A model generated the notes under the pieces. It had not been told where the DNA came from, ran no database searches, and saw only the letters and a program-made list of their open reading frames with translations. Positions 53,753-62,427 of a DNA stretch of 64,000 nt are shown piece by piece; positions within the stretch are counted from its first letter, which is position 1, and each line of letters opens with the position of its first letter. Source of the DNA: Martelella radicis (lineage in GTDB: Bacteria; Pseudomonadota; Alphaproteobacteria; Rhizobiales; Rhizobiaceae); contig NZ_JACIDZ010000001.1 in assembly GCF_014196625.1 (NCBI RefSeq), forward strand, positions 124,001 to 188,000, given 5' to 3'. The position numbers and the translations under genes were made by a program.

Positions 53753-54583
53753 TCAGCCCTTCACCGCGCCGCCGGACAGGCCGGTGATCATATGGCGCTG
53801 CAGCCACATGAAGACGATGGCGACGGGAATGGTGGCAACGAAAGTGGCCGCCATCACATGATGCCATTCGACCTGGTAGCGGCCAGACGAGAGAGCGGCG
53901 ATCTTGAGCGGCAGGGTGTAGTGTTCAGAAGAGCGCAGGATGGCGAGCGCCAGCGCATATTCGTTCCAGGCGCCGATGAAGGTGAAGATCGCCGTGACAG
54001 CCACCGCAGGCGCCGCCATGGGCACGAAAACGGTTCGGATGGCGTGGAGGGCGGATGCGCCCTCAAGCCAGGCGGCGTGTTCCAGTTCCGCAGGGATGGA
54101 GGCGAAGTAGGAGCGCAGCATCCACACGGCAAAGGCGATGTGGAAGCAGCAGTAAAGTACCGACAGCGCGACCAGCGAATCGAGCGCGCCGATGCCGACG
54201 ACCAGCCGGAAAAGCCCGATCACCAGCACGACCGGCGAGAACATCTGGGTGATCAGCAGGAAGGTCTGGAACGCCGTCTTGCCCTTGAAATCAAGCCGAA
54301 CCATGGCATAGGCGGCCGGAACCGAGACGAGGATCGTCAAAACGGTGGTCAGTACGCCGACAACCAGCGAGTTCATCAAGGCCGTGCCGAAATCGACCGT
54401 CTGCCACATGTCGACGAAGTTTTCCCAGGCGAAGCGGCTGGGGATCCATTGCGTGTCGCCGGAGAGAACCTCGTCGGCCGGCGTCAGCGCCGTGGAAATC
54501 ATCACCGCGAAGGGAAAGAGATTGATCAGCAGCAGCGGCGAAAGAACGATCCAGTAGATCAGCGAGCGTCGTCTGTCAGGCAT
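53753..54583 (-). CDS. Carbohydrate ABC transporter permease (MalG type)
   Basis: 276 residues with six membrane helices. The EAA loop ELEHAAWLEGASALHAIRTV and the ending LQRHMITGLSGGAVKG are MalG hallmarks. ATG 54583 is preferred over 54592, whose ribosome site would be too close. It overlaps the upstream permease stop by a few bases. Confidence 0.9.
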   Translation of the reverse strand: MPDRRRSLIYWIVLSPLLLINLFPFAVMISTALTPADEVLSGDTQWIPSRFAWENFVDMWQTVDFGTALMNSLVVGVLTTVLTILVSVPAAYAMVRLDFKGKTAFQTFLLITQMFSPVVLVIGLFRLVVGIGALDSLVALSVLYCCFHIAFAVWMLRSYFASIPAELEHAAWLEGASALHAIRTVFVPMAAPAVAVTAIFTFIGAWNEYALALAILRSSEHYTLPLKIAALSSGRYQVEWHHVMAATFVATIPVAIVFMWLQRHMITGLSGGAVKG

Positions 54584-55547
54584 TGGCCTCATCCTTTGAA
54601 ACGAGCCGCAGGTAAAGCGCGGCAAAGGCCAGAAGGAAAACGAACATCAAGAGCGAGACGACGGAGGCTTCGCCGAGCTTTCCGTATTTGAAGGCGATCT
54701 TGTAGAGATAGGTCACCAGAATGTCGGTAGAGTTCGCCGGCCCGCCTTCCGTCAGGATCCAGATGATCGGGAAGGAGTTGAAGACGTAGATCACGTTCAG
54801 AACAATCGCGATGTTCACATAGGGCTGCATCATCGGCACGGTGATGGTCTTGAAACAATGCCAGTGCGAAGCGCCTTCCATGCGCGCTGCCTCGTAGAGA
54901 TCGCCGGGAAGCGAGGAGAGGCCGCCGAGGAAGATCGTCGTCGTGAACGGGATCGAGACGATGATGCCGATCAGGATCATGACCGTGAAGGCGGTCGAGC
55001 CGCTGGCAAGCCAGACGACGGGGCCGTCGATGACACCGAGTTGTTCCAGAAGGTGATTGAGGTAGCCGGTCTCGCCATTAAGCGCCCAGCGCCAGACGAC
55101 CGTCAGCAGCGACAGCGATACCGACCAGGGCAGCATGATGATGACGCGGGCAATGGCGCGGCCGTGGAATTTTTCATTCAGGATCAGCGCGATGCCGGCA
55201 GCGCAGATCAGCGTTCCGCCGACGACGAGAAGCGTCCACCAGACGGAGCGGATGGCTGCTTCCTGGAACAGATTGTCGGAAAAAACGGCCTCGAAATTGG
55301 CGAAATCATTGAGCTTCGTCACCTTGCCGAAGCGGGTGACCTTGCGCAGCGACGTCTGGATCAGTTCCCAGACCGGATAGATGATGATGAAAGCGGAGAG
55401 GATGAGGCCGGGCAGGATGAAAAGCACCGGCACCATCTTTTTCTGCCAGGCCGAAAACGGCCCGGCTTCATATTCGGCGGTGGCCGCAATGCCAGCGCCA
55501 TTCACCCTGTCCGGATTGGGGGCGGAGTGTTGTGAAGAACCTGGCAT
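54576..55547 (-). CDS. Carbohydrate ABC transporter permease (MalF/UgpA type)
   Basis: 323 residues, six membrane helices. The EAA loop DLYEAARMEGASHWHCFKTI and LTEGGPANSTDIL are characteristic. It lies 14 bases after the binding-protein stop. The importer's ATPase is encoded on the other strand at 59005. Confidence 0.9.
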   Translation of the reverse strand: MPGSSQHSAPNPDRVNGAGIAATAEYEAGPFSAWQKKMVPVLFILPGLILSAFIIIYPVWELIQTSLRKVTRFGKVTKLNDFANFEAVFSDNLFQEAAIRSVWWTLLVVGGTLICAAGIALILNEKFHGRAIARVIIMLPWSVSLSLLTVVWRWALNGETGYLNHLLEQLGVIDGPVVWLASGSTAFTVMILIGIIVSIPFTTTIFLGGLSSLPGDLYEAARMEGASHWHCFKTITVPMMQPYVNIAIVLNVIYVFNSFPIIWILTEGGPANSTDILVTYLYKIAFKYGKLGEASVVSLLMFVFLLAFAALYLRLVSKDEANA

Positions 55548-55561
55548 TGCGGGTTTCTGCC

Positions 55562-56809
55562 TTACTCGAGGATGTCGTTGACCCGGGTTTCGATGTCGGC
55601 AAGCGCCGCCTCCGGTTCCATCTGGCCGAGATAGGTTGCCTGCAGATCGGTGATCGTGCTGTCGGCGATTTCTTCCCAGCCTGCGACGAGGGGCGCGAAG
55701 TGAGCGCCGGCGAGCAGGTCGGTGAACACCTTCAGGTCTTCATTATCGGCGAACATCGGCATCGCCGCCTCTTCCTTGTTGACCGGCAGGAAGCCCTCGG
55801 CCTCGTCGAACTTGACGCGCTGGTCGGTGGTGAAGAGGAAATCGAGGAAGGCCCAGGCCTCATCCTTCACATCGGAGTTTTCGAACATCACGATCGAGTC
55901 GGTCACGCCGTAGGTGGCAGAAGTCGTGCCGGCGGGTACCTTGGCAAGGCCGTAGTTCAGGTCCGGCGCCTGTTCCTTGATCTGGTTGGACAGGAACGGG
56001 CCGGTGATGACCATGCCGAGCTTGCCCTGCTTGAACAGGTTTTCGATATCGGCGCGCTGATAGTCGGTGACGCCCGGCTGGGTGAGGCCCTCGTCAATGA
56101 GGGTCATGTAGATGTCCATGGCCTTGGCGCCGGCTTCGGTGTTGACGCCGGACATGCCGTCTTCGGTCAGGATCGTGCCGCCATAGCTCCACATCGGGTA
56201 GTAGAAATAGACGTCCGTTTCCGTGCTCTTGCCCTGCAGGCCATAGGCAAAGACGCCATCCTTGCCGAGCGCCTTGATCGCCTTGGAGGCTTCGATCATC
56301 TCGTCCCAGGTGGCCGGCGGTTCGGAATAACCGGCCTCTTCGAGCAGGTCCTTGTTGTAGAACATGGCGCGCGCCGAGGCAGCGATCGGCAGGCCGAAGG
56401 TCGTGCCGTCGACGACCGACGGCGTCAGAAAAGTCTCGAAGAAGCGTCCCTTGAACGCGTCATCCATATAGTCATCAAGCGGTTCGATCACTTCCTGCTC
56501 GGCATAATCGAGTATCCAGCGCGTGCCGATGACGGCGAGGTCTGCGTTCACGCCGCCGGAGATGTCGGTCACCAGCTTCTGCTGCAGGCTGGCCCAGGGC
56601 ACCATTTCGAGTTCGATTTCGGTGTCGGGATTTTCCGCCATGAACGCGTCGGCAGCCTGCTGGAAATACGGCATGGTCTTCGACGAGTATTCCGGGATGG
56701 TGACCCGCACCGTATCGGCGGAGGCCGCGCCGGCCGTGATCATGGCAAGCGAGGATGCGGCAAGCGCAAGGCGCACTGCGCGCGGCAGTGCCTTTCTGGT
56801 CTGATGCAT
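55562..56809 (-). CDS. ABC transporter extracellular substrate-binding protein (family 1)
   Basis: 415 residues with a signal peptide ending AGAASAD. Family 1 solute-binding fold: IPEYSSKTMPYFQQAADAF, ADLAVIGTRWILDYA, GLPIAASARAMFYNKDLL, PPATWDEMIEAS. First gene of the minus-strand operon down to about 50455. Substrate unknown; the operon suggests a sugar-like or acylated amino acid compound. Confidence 0.92.
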   Translation of the reverse strand: MHQTRKALPRAVRLALAASSLAMITAGAASADTVRVTIPEYSSKTMPYFQQAADAFMAENPDTEIELEMVPWASLQQKLVTDISGGVNADLAVIGTRWILDYAEQEVIEPLDDYMDDAFKGRFFETFLTPSVVDGTTFGLPIAASARAMFYNKDLLEEAGYSEPPATWDEMIEASKAIKALGKDGVFAYGLQGKSTETDVYFYYPMWSYGGTILTEDGMSGVNTEAGAKAMDIYMTLIDEGLTQPGVTDYQRADIENLFKQGKLGMVITGPFLSNQIKEQAPDLNYGLAKVPAGTTSATYGVTDSIVMFENSDVKDEAWAFLDFLFTTDQRVKFDEAEGFLPVNKEEAAMPMFADNEDLKVFTDLLAGAHFAPLVAGWEEIADSTITDLQATYLGQMEPEAALADIETRVNDILE

Positions 56810-56867
56810 AATTGTTCTCCAGTTGGTCCCGGCTTTCTGCCGGTGTTCCCCTACAATCGAAAGCGTA

Positions 56868-56934
56868 TGACGAAGCTTCGAAGTTCGTCAATGCAAAAGA
56901 TACAAAAAAGTGCAAATTGCTATATTGCGCAAAT
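56868..56934. promoter_or_regulatory. Divergent promoter with two palindromic elements
   Basis: A near-perfect 23-bp palindrome has arms TGACGAA (56868-56874) and TTCGTCA (56884-56890) around CTTCGAAG. A second element, TTGCGCAA (56925-56932), has the central CG of LacI-type sites. The region separates the binding-protein operon from the plus-strand operon ending in a LacI gene, so one or both are candidate operators. Confidence 0.5.
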
Positions 56935-56988
56935 TCGGGTGCTGTGTAAGCTTTCGAGAAAAGAATTGCTCGATCAAGCGGGACAATA

Positions 56989-58212
56989 ATGAAGAGACTG
57001 AAGACGGGAACAGAAACGGCAGATTACCGCGCCATGTTTGCCTATACATGGGACGTTGCGGACTGGAACGACGACGCATTTGTCGAGGAATTGCATCGGC
57101 TTGGCATGAATACGCTGACCCTTGCCGCAGCCTATCACGCAGGCAAGTTCACCCGGCCGAAGGGCAAGGGATCGAAGGTTTTCTTTCCGCAGGACGGCCA
57201 TGTCCATTTCCGCTCGAGACGCGAGAATTACGGCCGGATTGCGCCGGATACAGGCGATCTGGCGCAGCAAAACGACATCTTCGAACGGTTTGCGGCGCGG
57301 AATGACATCGCGCTCAATGCCTGGACGGTGCTGCTGCACAACAGTTATCTGGGGGAGAAGTTTCCGGACTGCACGGCCGAAAACGCCTTTGGCGATCGCT
57401 ACCCTTACTCTTTGTGTCCTTCCCACCCGGATGTGCGCGAGTATGCGGTCAATCTCTGCCGCGAAATCGCCGGCAATCCGGGCGTCAGCGGGCTGTCGCT
57501 CGAGACGCCCGGCTTCCTGCCGTTCCGCCACGGCTACCATCACGAATTTGCGCTGCTCGGGTCCATGCCGGGTACTGAAACCTATCTGGGGCTTTGCTTT
57601 TGCGCAAAATGCGCAAATAATGCGCAAAAGGCTGGTGTAGACTTCGATGGGCTCAAGCGTCGGGTTCAAGGCCGCATCTGCCTTGCTCTGGAAGCCGATT
57701 ACGAGCCGGACCCCGAAGCCAATCGGGCGCGCTTCGAGGGCGACCTTGTTACCGATCCCGATCTATCCGCTTTTCTGAAGATGCGCTGCGATGTTGTGAC
57801 CTCGCTTGTCGGTGAAATTCGCGCCGCCGTGCGTGAGGATGCTGCCGTCTACATCATTCCCTCGGTCAACCAGCCGCTCGGTCTTTCCTATCTGGAAGGC
57901 TCTGACCTTGCAGCGCTGTCGAAGGCGGCGGACGGGCTGGAGGTGTGTTTCTACCGGCCGCCCCGGCGAACGGCCATGACCGAGTATGACGAGATCCGTC
58001 TGCGTTGCGGATCAGACGCCTCCATTCGTGCCGTTTTGCGGCCGGCAGCGCCTGATTATCCGGAGGAGGGCGGGTTTGCCGCGACCGTTGCGGCACTGGC
58101 TGACGCAGGCGTCGATGGATTTGGCTTCTACAATTACGGACATGTCCGCCAGAGCGGTCTCGAATGGGCCGGCCGGGCGATGAATGCTTATAAAAACGGG
58201 GAACTGACATGA
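56989..58212 (+). CDS. Unknown TIM-barrel-like protein (possible glycosidase-related)
   Basis: 407 residues, no signal peptide. The pattern of alternating strands and helices (MFAYTWDVADWNDDAF, HRLGMNTLTLAAAYH, ALNAWTVLLHNS, PSHPDVREYAVNLCREIA, GLSLETPGF) suggests a beta/alpha barrel like glycoside-hydrolase-related families. A Cys cluster, CFCAKC, occurs mid-protein. Acidic residues at strand ends (the Asp of TWDVADWNDD, the Glu of LSLETPGF) could be catalytic, but no family can be named. It starts the plus-strand operon and overlaps the SDR by 4 bases, so it should act on the same substrate. Confidence 0.75.
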   Translation: MKRLKTGTETADYRAMFAYTWDVADWNDDAFVEELHRLGMNTLTLAAAYHAGKFTRPKGKGSKVFFPQDGHVHFRSRRENYGRIAPDTGDLAQQNDIFERFAARNDIALNAWTVLLHNSYLGEKFPDCTAENAFGDRYPYSLCPSHPDVREYAVNLCREIAGNPGVSGLSLETPGFLPFRHGYHHEFALLGSMPGTETYLGLCFCAKCANNAQKAGVDFDGLKRRVQGRICLALEADYEPDPEANRARFEGDLVTDPDLSAFLKMRCDVVTSLVGEIRAAVREDAAVYIIPSVNQPLGLSYLEGSDLAALSKAADGLEVCFYRPPRRTAMTEYDEIRLRCGSDASIRAVLRPAAPDYPEEGGFAATVAALADAGVDGFGFYNYGHVRQSGLEWAGRAMNAYKNGELT

Positions 58213-59003
58213 AGAGACTGGAAGGGCGCGTCGCGCTTGTCACAGGCGGCGTCGGTGGTATCGGCACGGCTGTCGTCAAGGACTTTCTGGCCGAGGGCGC
58301 CAGGGTGATAATCGCCGATATCAAGCAGGAGGCCGTTGATGCGGCGGTCGCGGGCTACAAGGCTGAAGGCTATCCGGTCGCCGGCGCTGCCGCGAGCATT
58401 ACCGATATCGACGCCTTGCAGGCTGCCGTCGATGCGGCGGTCGCGGAACTGGGAGATGTCGATATCGTGGTCGCCAATGCCAATACCGGCGGCGCCACGA
58501 CCACGCTCGACAAGACCTCGCCCGACCGTTTCCGTCAGGACGTCGCCGATAATCTTGCCGGCCAGTACAACACGGTGCGCGTGGTGATCGATGGCATGAA
58601 GGCGAAGAAGCATGGCTCGATCGTCATTGTCGGCTCGGTCAACGGGCTCGCCACTTTCGGACAGCCGGCCTATAGCGCGGCAAAGGCCGGGCTTGTCTCG
58701 CTGACCCGCACCATGGCGACGGAATATGGCGAGCATAATATCCGCGCCAATATCGTCTGCCCCGGCACGGTGCAGACGCCGGCCTGGGACCATCGTATCG
58801 CGCGAAAGCCCGATGTGCTGGACGGGCTGAAGAAGTGGTATCCGCTTTTGAGGGTCGCCCAACCGGTCGATGTCGCCAAGGCGATCACCTTTCTGGCGTC
58901 CGACGATGCCGGCTTCATCTCCGGCGTCACGCTGCCCGTTGATGGCGGACTGATGGCCGGCAATCTCGCCATGTCGCGCGAACTGACCCTGGAGGACCAG
59001 TAG
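58209..59003 (+). CDS. Short-chain dehydrogenase/reductase
   Basis: 264 residues. TGGVGGIGTA nucleotide loop, ANANTGG (variant of NNAG), IVGSVNG catalytic Ser, and AYSAAKAGL with Tyr and Lys; ends GVTLPVDGGLMAG. It overlaps the preceding gene by 4 bases and ends 1 base before the ATPase gene. Probably oxidises a hydroxyl of the imported compound. Confidence 0.9.
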   Translation: MKRLEGRVALVTGGVGGIGTAVVKDFLAEGARVIIADIKQEAVDAAVAGYKAEGYPVAGAAASITDIDALQAAVDAAVAELGDVDIVVANANTGGATTTLDKTSPDRFRQDVADNLAGQYNTVRVVIDGMKAKKHGSIVIVGSVNGLATFGQPAYSAAKAGLVSLTRTMATEYGEHNIRANIVCPGTVQTPAWDHRIARKPDVLDGLKKWYPLLRVAQPVDVAKAITFLASDDAGFISGVTLPVDGGLMAGNLAMSRELTLEDQ

Positions 59004-59004
59004 C

Positions 59005-60075
59005 ATGGCCGATCTCGTCCTCAACCAGATCAACAAGCAATACGGTGACAATCAGGTCCTGTTCGACATCGACCTGCGTATTCCCGATGGCGAATTCGTC
59101 GTTCTCGTCGGCCCGTCGGGCTGCGGCAAGTCGACGCTTTTGCGCATGATCGCCGGACTGGAGGACATCTCCTATGGCGACCTCCTGATCGGCGGGCACC
59201 GCTCCAATGCCGTGCCGCCGCAGCGGCGCAACATCGCCATGGTGTTCCAGTCCTACGCCCTGTTCCCGCATATGACGGTGCGCGACAACATCGCCTATGG
59301 CCCCAAACTGCGCGGCGAAAAACCGGATGAAATCGCCGCCAAGATCGAGCGGGCCGCCGAGATCCTCAACCTGCAGCCCTATCTGGAGCGCTATCCGCGC
59401 CAGCTCTCCGGCGGCCAGCGCCAGCGCGTTGCCATGGGCCGCGCGGTGGTGCGCGAACCCTCGCTGTTTCTCTTCGACGAGCCGCTCTCCAACCTTGATG
59501 CGCAGTTGCGGGTTCAGATGCGCACCGAGATCAAGGCGCTGCACAAGAAGGTCGGGCGCACTTCCATTTACGTCACTCACGACCAGATCGAAGCCATGAC
59601 GCTTGCCGACCGGATCGTGGTGATGAATGGCGGGCATATCGAGCAGATCGGCACGCCGCTTGAGCTTTATGATCGGCCGGAAACGCTGTTTGTCGCCCGT
59701 TTCATCGGTTCGCCTTCGATGAACCTTCTGGATGCCGAGGTAGTGTCTTCCGATCTCGGGCCCATGGCCGTGCTGGATGATTCGGTGTCGATGACGCTGC
59801 CGGAGGGCATCAGGGCCGAGGTCGGCGAGACGATAAAGGTCGGTATCCGACCGGAAAATGTGGAGCTCGCCGACTATGGCGAGGGCCTGCCGCTGGTCGT
59901 CGACCTGATCGAGCAGACGGGGGCTGATACTTACGTTTACGGAAAAATCGCCGGCCAGTCGGTGGTTGCGCTTTTCCGCTGGCGTCTGGAGGCTGAATCC
60001 GGTTCGACGCTTTATGTGAAGCCGCAGGCTGGCAAGGAACATTGTTTCGATGCCACAAGCGGCAAGCGCATATGA
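59005..60075 (+). CDS. Carbohydrate ABC transporter ATP-binding protein (UgpC type)
   Basis: 356 residues. Walker [14 protein letters not shown], signature [15 protein letters not shown], Walker [17 protein letters not shown]-loop VTHDQIEAMTLAD, and a C-terminal TOBE region (VGIRPENVEL). It is the only ATPase for the binding protein and permeases encoded on the opposite strand, so both arms of the island are co-dependent. Confidence 0.92.
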   Translation: MADLVLNQINKQYGDNQVLFDIDLRIPDGEFVVLVGPSGCGKSTLLRMIAGLEDISYGDLLIGGHRSNAVPPQRRNIAMVFQSYALFPHMTVRDNIAYGPKLRGEKPDEIAAKIERAAEILNLQPYLERYPRQLSGGQRQRVAMGRAVVREPSLFLFDEPLSNLDAQLRVQMRTEIKALHKKVGRTSIYVTHDQIEAMTLADRIVVMNGGHIEQIGTPLELYDRPETLFVARFIGSPSMNLLDAEVVSSDLGPMAVLDDSVSMTLPEGIRAEVGETIKVGIRPENVELADYGEGLPLVVDLIEQTGADTYVYGKIAGQSVVALFRWRLEAESGSTLYVKPQAGKEHCFDATSGKRI

Positions 60076-60118
60076 CGGGCATGCAGGCGGCCGAAAGGCC
60101 GAAGGAAGGACTGATCCA

Positions 60119-61171
60119 TTGAAGACCGAAGACCTCGATACGCCCGTTCCCGTTATTGACCTTGCAATCGTCGATGCCAATCTGAAGCGGATGCAGGATT
60201 ATTGCGACCGCCACGGCATTGCGCTTCGCCCGCATATCAAGACCCACAAGATCGCGAAGCTGGCCGAGCGTCAGCTTGCACTCGGCGCAAAGGGCATTAC
60301 CTGCCAGAAGCTGGGCGAGGCCGAAGTGATGGCCGATGCCGGGATTGAGGATATCCTTATCTCCTATCCGCTGATCGGCCCGGTCAAGGCGAAGCGGCTG
60401 GCTGCCCTTGCCGGGCGCGCAAAAATGAGCGTGGCGATCGACAGTCTCGTTGCGCTTGAAACCGTGGCGTCTGCGGCGCAGATGGCCAATGCGGATATCG
60501 GCGTTCTGGTCGAGTTCGACAGCGGGCTTGGTCGAACTGGTGTCGTCACTGTCGGCGAGGCTCTGGACCTTGCGCAAAAGGTCACGGATACGCCGCATCT
60601 CAGTTTCGACGGTCTGATGACCTATCCGGCAAGCGAGGCTTCCGTGCCCTTCATCAAGCAAGCGCGTGATGCCTTCGCCGCGGCCGGCCTCTCCATCCCC
60701 AAAGTTTCCGGCGGCGGCACGGCAAATGCCTTCAGGACCCATGAGTTCGGCGTGATCGATGAATTGAGGGTCGGCACCTATCTCTATAATGACCGGATGA
60801 TGATGGGGGTTGGCCACGCCGAGCTCGAGGATTGCGCCTTCGACGTCGTCGTCACCGTCGTCAGCCGCCCGACGCCCGATCGTGCCATCATCGATGCCGG
60901 CACGAAATCGCTGACCAGCGATCCGGCAGGCAAGGGCGGCCCCGGTCACGGCCTGATCCGCGAATATCCCGATGCCGTGATCGAGCGGCTGACCGAGGAG
61001 CATGGCATGGTGGATCTTTCCGCCTGCGAGACGAAGCCGGAGATCGGCGAGCGGTTGCGCATCGTTCCCAACCACGTCTGTCCCGTCTCAAATCTCCACG
61101 ATTCTGTCCTGGTGCTCGAGAACGGCAGCCTCTCCGAATGGCGCGTCGATGCCCGCGGCCTGACGCGATAG
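60119..61171 (+). CDS. Fold-type III PLP enzyme (D-threonine aldolase / D-serine dehydratase family)
   Basis: 350 residues. DTPVPVIDLAIVDANL and RPHIKTHKI mark the alanine-racemase-like barrel; Lys41 is the expected PLP lysine. GTANAFRTHEFG and ELRVGTYLYND follow, and PNHVCPVSNLHD holds the metal site. In D-serine and hydroxyaspartate dehydratases this metal pair is His-x-Cys, as here, while D-threonine aldolases use His-x-Asp, so dehydratase chemistry is favoured. TTG at 60119 is chosen for AAGGAAGGA 8 bases upstream and because the family begins there. Confidence 0.85.
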   Translation: MKTEDLDTPVPVIDLAIVDANLKRMQDYCDRHGIALRPHIKTHKIAKLAERQLALGAKGITCQKLGEAEVMADAGIEDILISYPLIGPVKAKRLAALAGRAKMSVAIDSLVALETVASAAQMANADIGVLVEFDSGLGRTGVVTVGEALDLAQKVTDTPHLSFDGLMTYPASEASVPFIKQARDAFAAAGLSIPKVSGGGTANAFRTHEFGVIDELRVGTYLYNDRMMMGVGHAELEDCAFDVVVTVVSRPTPDRAIIDAGTKSLTSDPAGKGGPGHGLIREYPDAVIERLTEEHGMVDLSACETKPEIGERLRIVPNHVCPVSNLHDSVLVLENGSLSEWRVDARGLTR

Positions 61172-61179
61172 GGGAAGTC

Positions 61180-62406
61180 ATGTCGGCAGCCACGGATCTG
61201 CGCACGCTGTTTGCCCGGCGCAATTTCGCGCTTTATACGCTGGGAAACGCGTCAGGTCTGCTGGCGCAGTGGATGTTCAAGACGACGATTGCCTGGCTCG
61301 CCTGGGAACTGACGCACAAATCGGTCTGGGTCGGCCTCGCGGTGACTGCCGAGATGATCCCGACGGTTCTTGTCGGGCTTTATGCCGGCGTGGTCGCCGA
61401 CCGGGCGGACCTGCGCGGCCTGTTGATGCGGATCCAGTTCTCGACGGTCTGCATCTATTCAGCGCTTGCCTTCCTCGCGATGCAGGGGGGGCTGAGCATT
61501 CCGCTTCTGCTGTCGCTGATGGCGGTCAACGGCATCGTCGTCGGCTTTGCCCAGCCTGCCAGCCAGGCGGCGATCACCGGGCTTGCCGACAACCGGGAAC
61601 TCGGGACCGCGATTTCGCTCAACTCGATCCTGTTCAACCTTGCCCGCTTTGCGGGACCTGCGATAGCGGGCGGTCTGATTGCTGCCTTTGGCGGAGCGAT
61701 CTCGCTCGTCGTGACGGCTGGTTTTGCCGGGGTCTTTTTCGTGATGCTGATGGTCGTGCGGTTCAATGTTCTGCCTCGGCTTTCGGCAGACGGCTCTATC
61801 TGGATGAAAATCGCCGAGGGCATGCGCCAGATTTTCGTGGAGCCGACGGTCGCGTTCGTGTTCATGCTCTATGCGACGGCTGCCTTTCTTATCCGTCCGA
61901 TCAGTGAGCTTCTGCCGGAACTCGCCGATCGCGTTCTTGACGGCGGGGCTGAAACGCTTGCTCTGCTGTCGTCCGCCATGGGCCTCGGCGCCATCATTGC
62001 CGGTTTTGCCAACATGATCGGCGGCGCGCGCATGCAGGTGCCGCTTGCAGTGTGGGGCACGCTGCTGGCCGTTCTCGGGGCTCTGGTTCTGGCTTTGACC
62101 GCGAATACCGCGATTGCGCTCATCGGCGCCGTCATCTTCGGCGGTGCGCTTGCGGCCGGCGGTGTGGCCTCGCAGACGGTGCTGCAACTCGGAAGCCCCG
62201 CACATCTGCGTGGCAGGGTCATGTCCCTGCATGGTATCATTTTCAGGGTCGGGCCGGCCCTGGGGGCGGTGACGCTGGGCGGTCTTGGCGATTACCTCGA
62301 CTTGCAGCAATCCCTGTTGATCGGTATTGCAGCGATGCTGCTCGTTTGGGTCCTGCTGATGAAGCGACGGGGAGCGGTTCATGGCTGGCGGGGCCGGTTG
62401 CGCTAA
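61180..62406 (+). CDS. MFS transporter (EntS/DHA3-like)
   Basis: 408 residues with about twelve membrane helices. NFALYTLGNASGLLAQWMFK and the loop VVADRADLRGLLM after the third helix fit the MFS_3 (enterobactin exporter-like) group. In a catabolic operon it may export a by-product or import a related compound. It starts 8 bases after the PLP enzyme stop. Confidence 0.88.
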   Translation: MSAATDLRTLFARRNFALYTLGNASGLLAQWMFKTTIAWLAWELTHKSVWVGLAVTAEMIPTVLVGLYAGVVADRADLRGLLMRIQFSTVCIYSALAFLAMQGGLSIPLLLSLMAVNGIVVGFAQPASQAAITGLADNRELGTAISLNSILFNLARFAGPAIAGGLIAAFGGAISLVVTAGFAGVFFVMLMVVRFNVLPRLSADGSIWMKIAEGMRQIFVEPTVAFVFMLYATAAFLIRPISELLPELADRVLDGGAETLALLSSAMGLGAIIAGFANMIGGARMQVPLAVWGTLLAVLGALVLALTANTAIALIGAVIFGGALAAGGVASQTVLQLGSPAHLRGRVMSLHGIIFRVGPALGAVTLGGLGDYLDLQQSLLIGIAAMLLVWVLLMKRRGAVHGWRGRLR

Positions 62407-62427
62407 CGCGAGACGGGGAGGGTTTCG

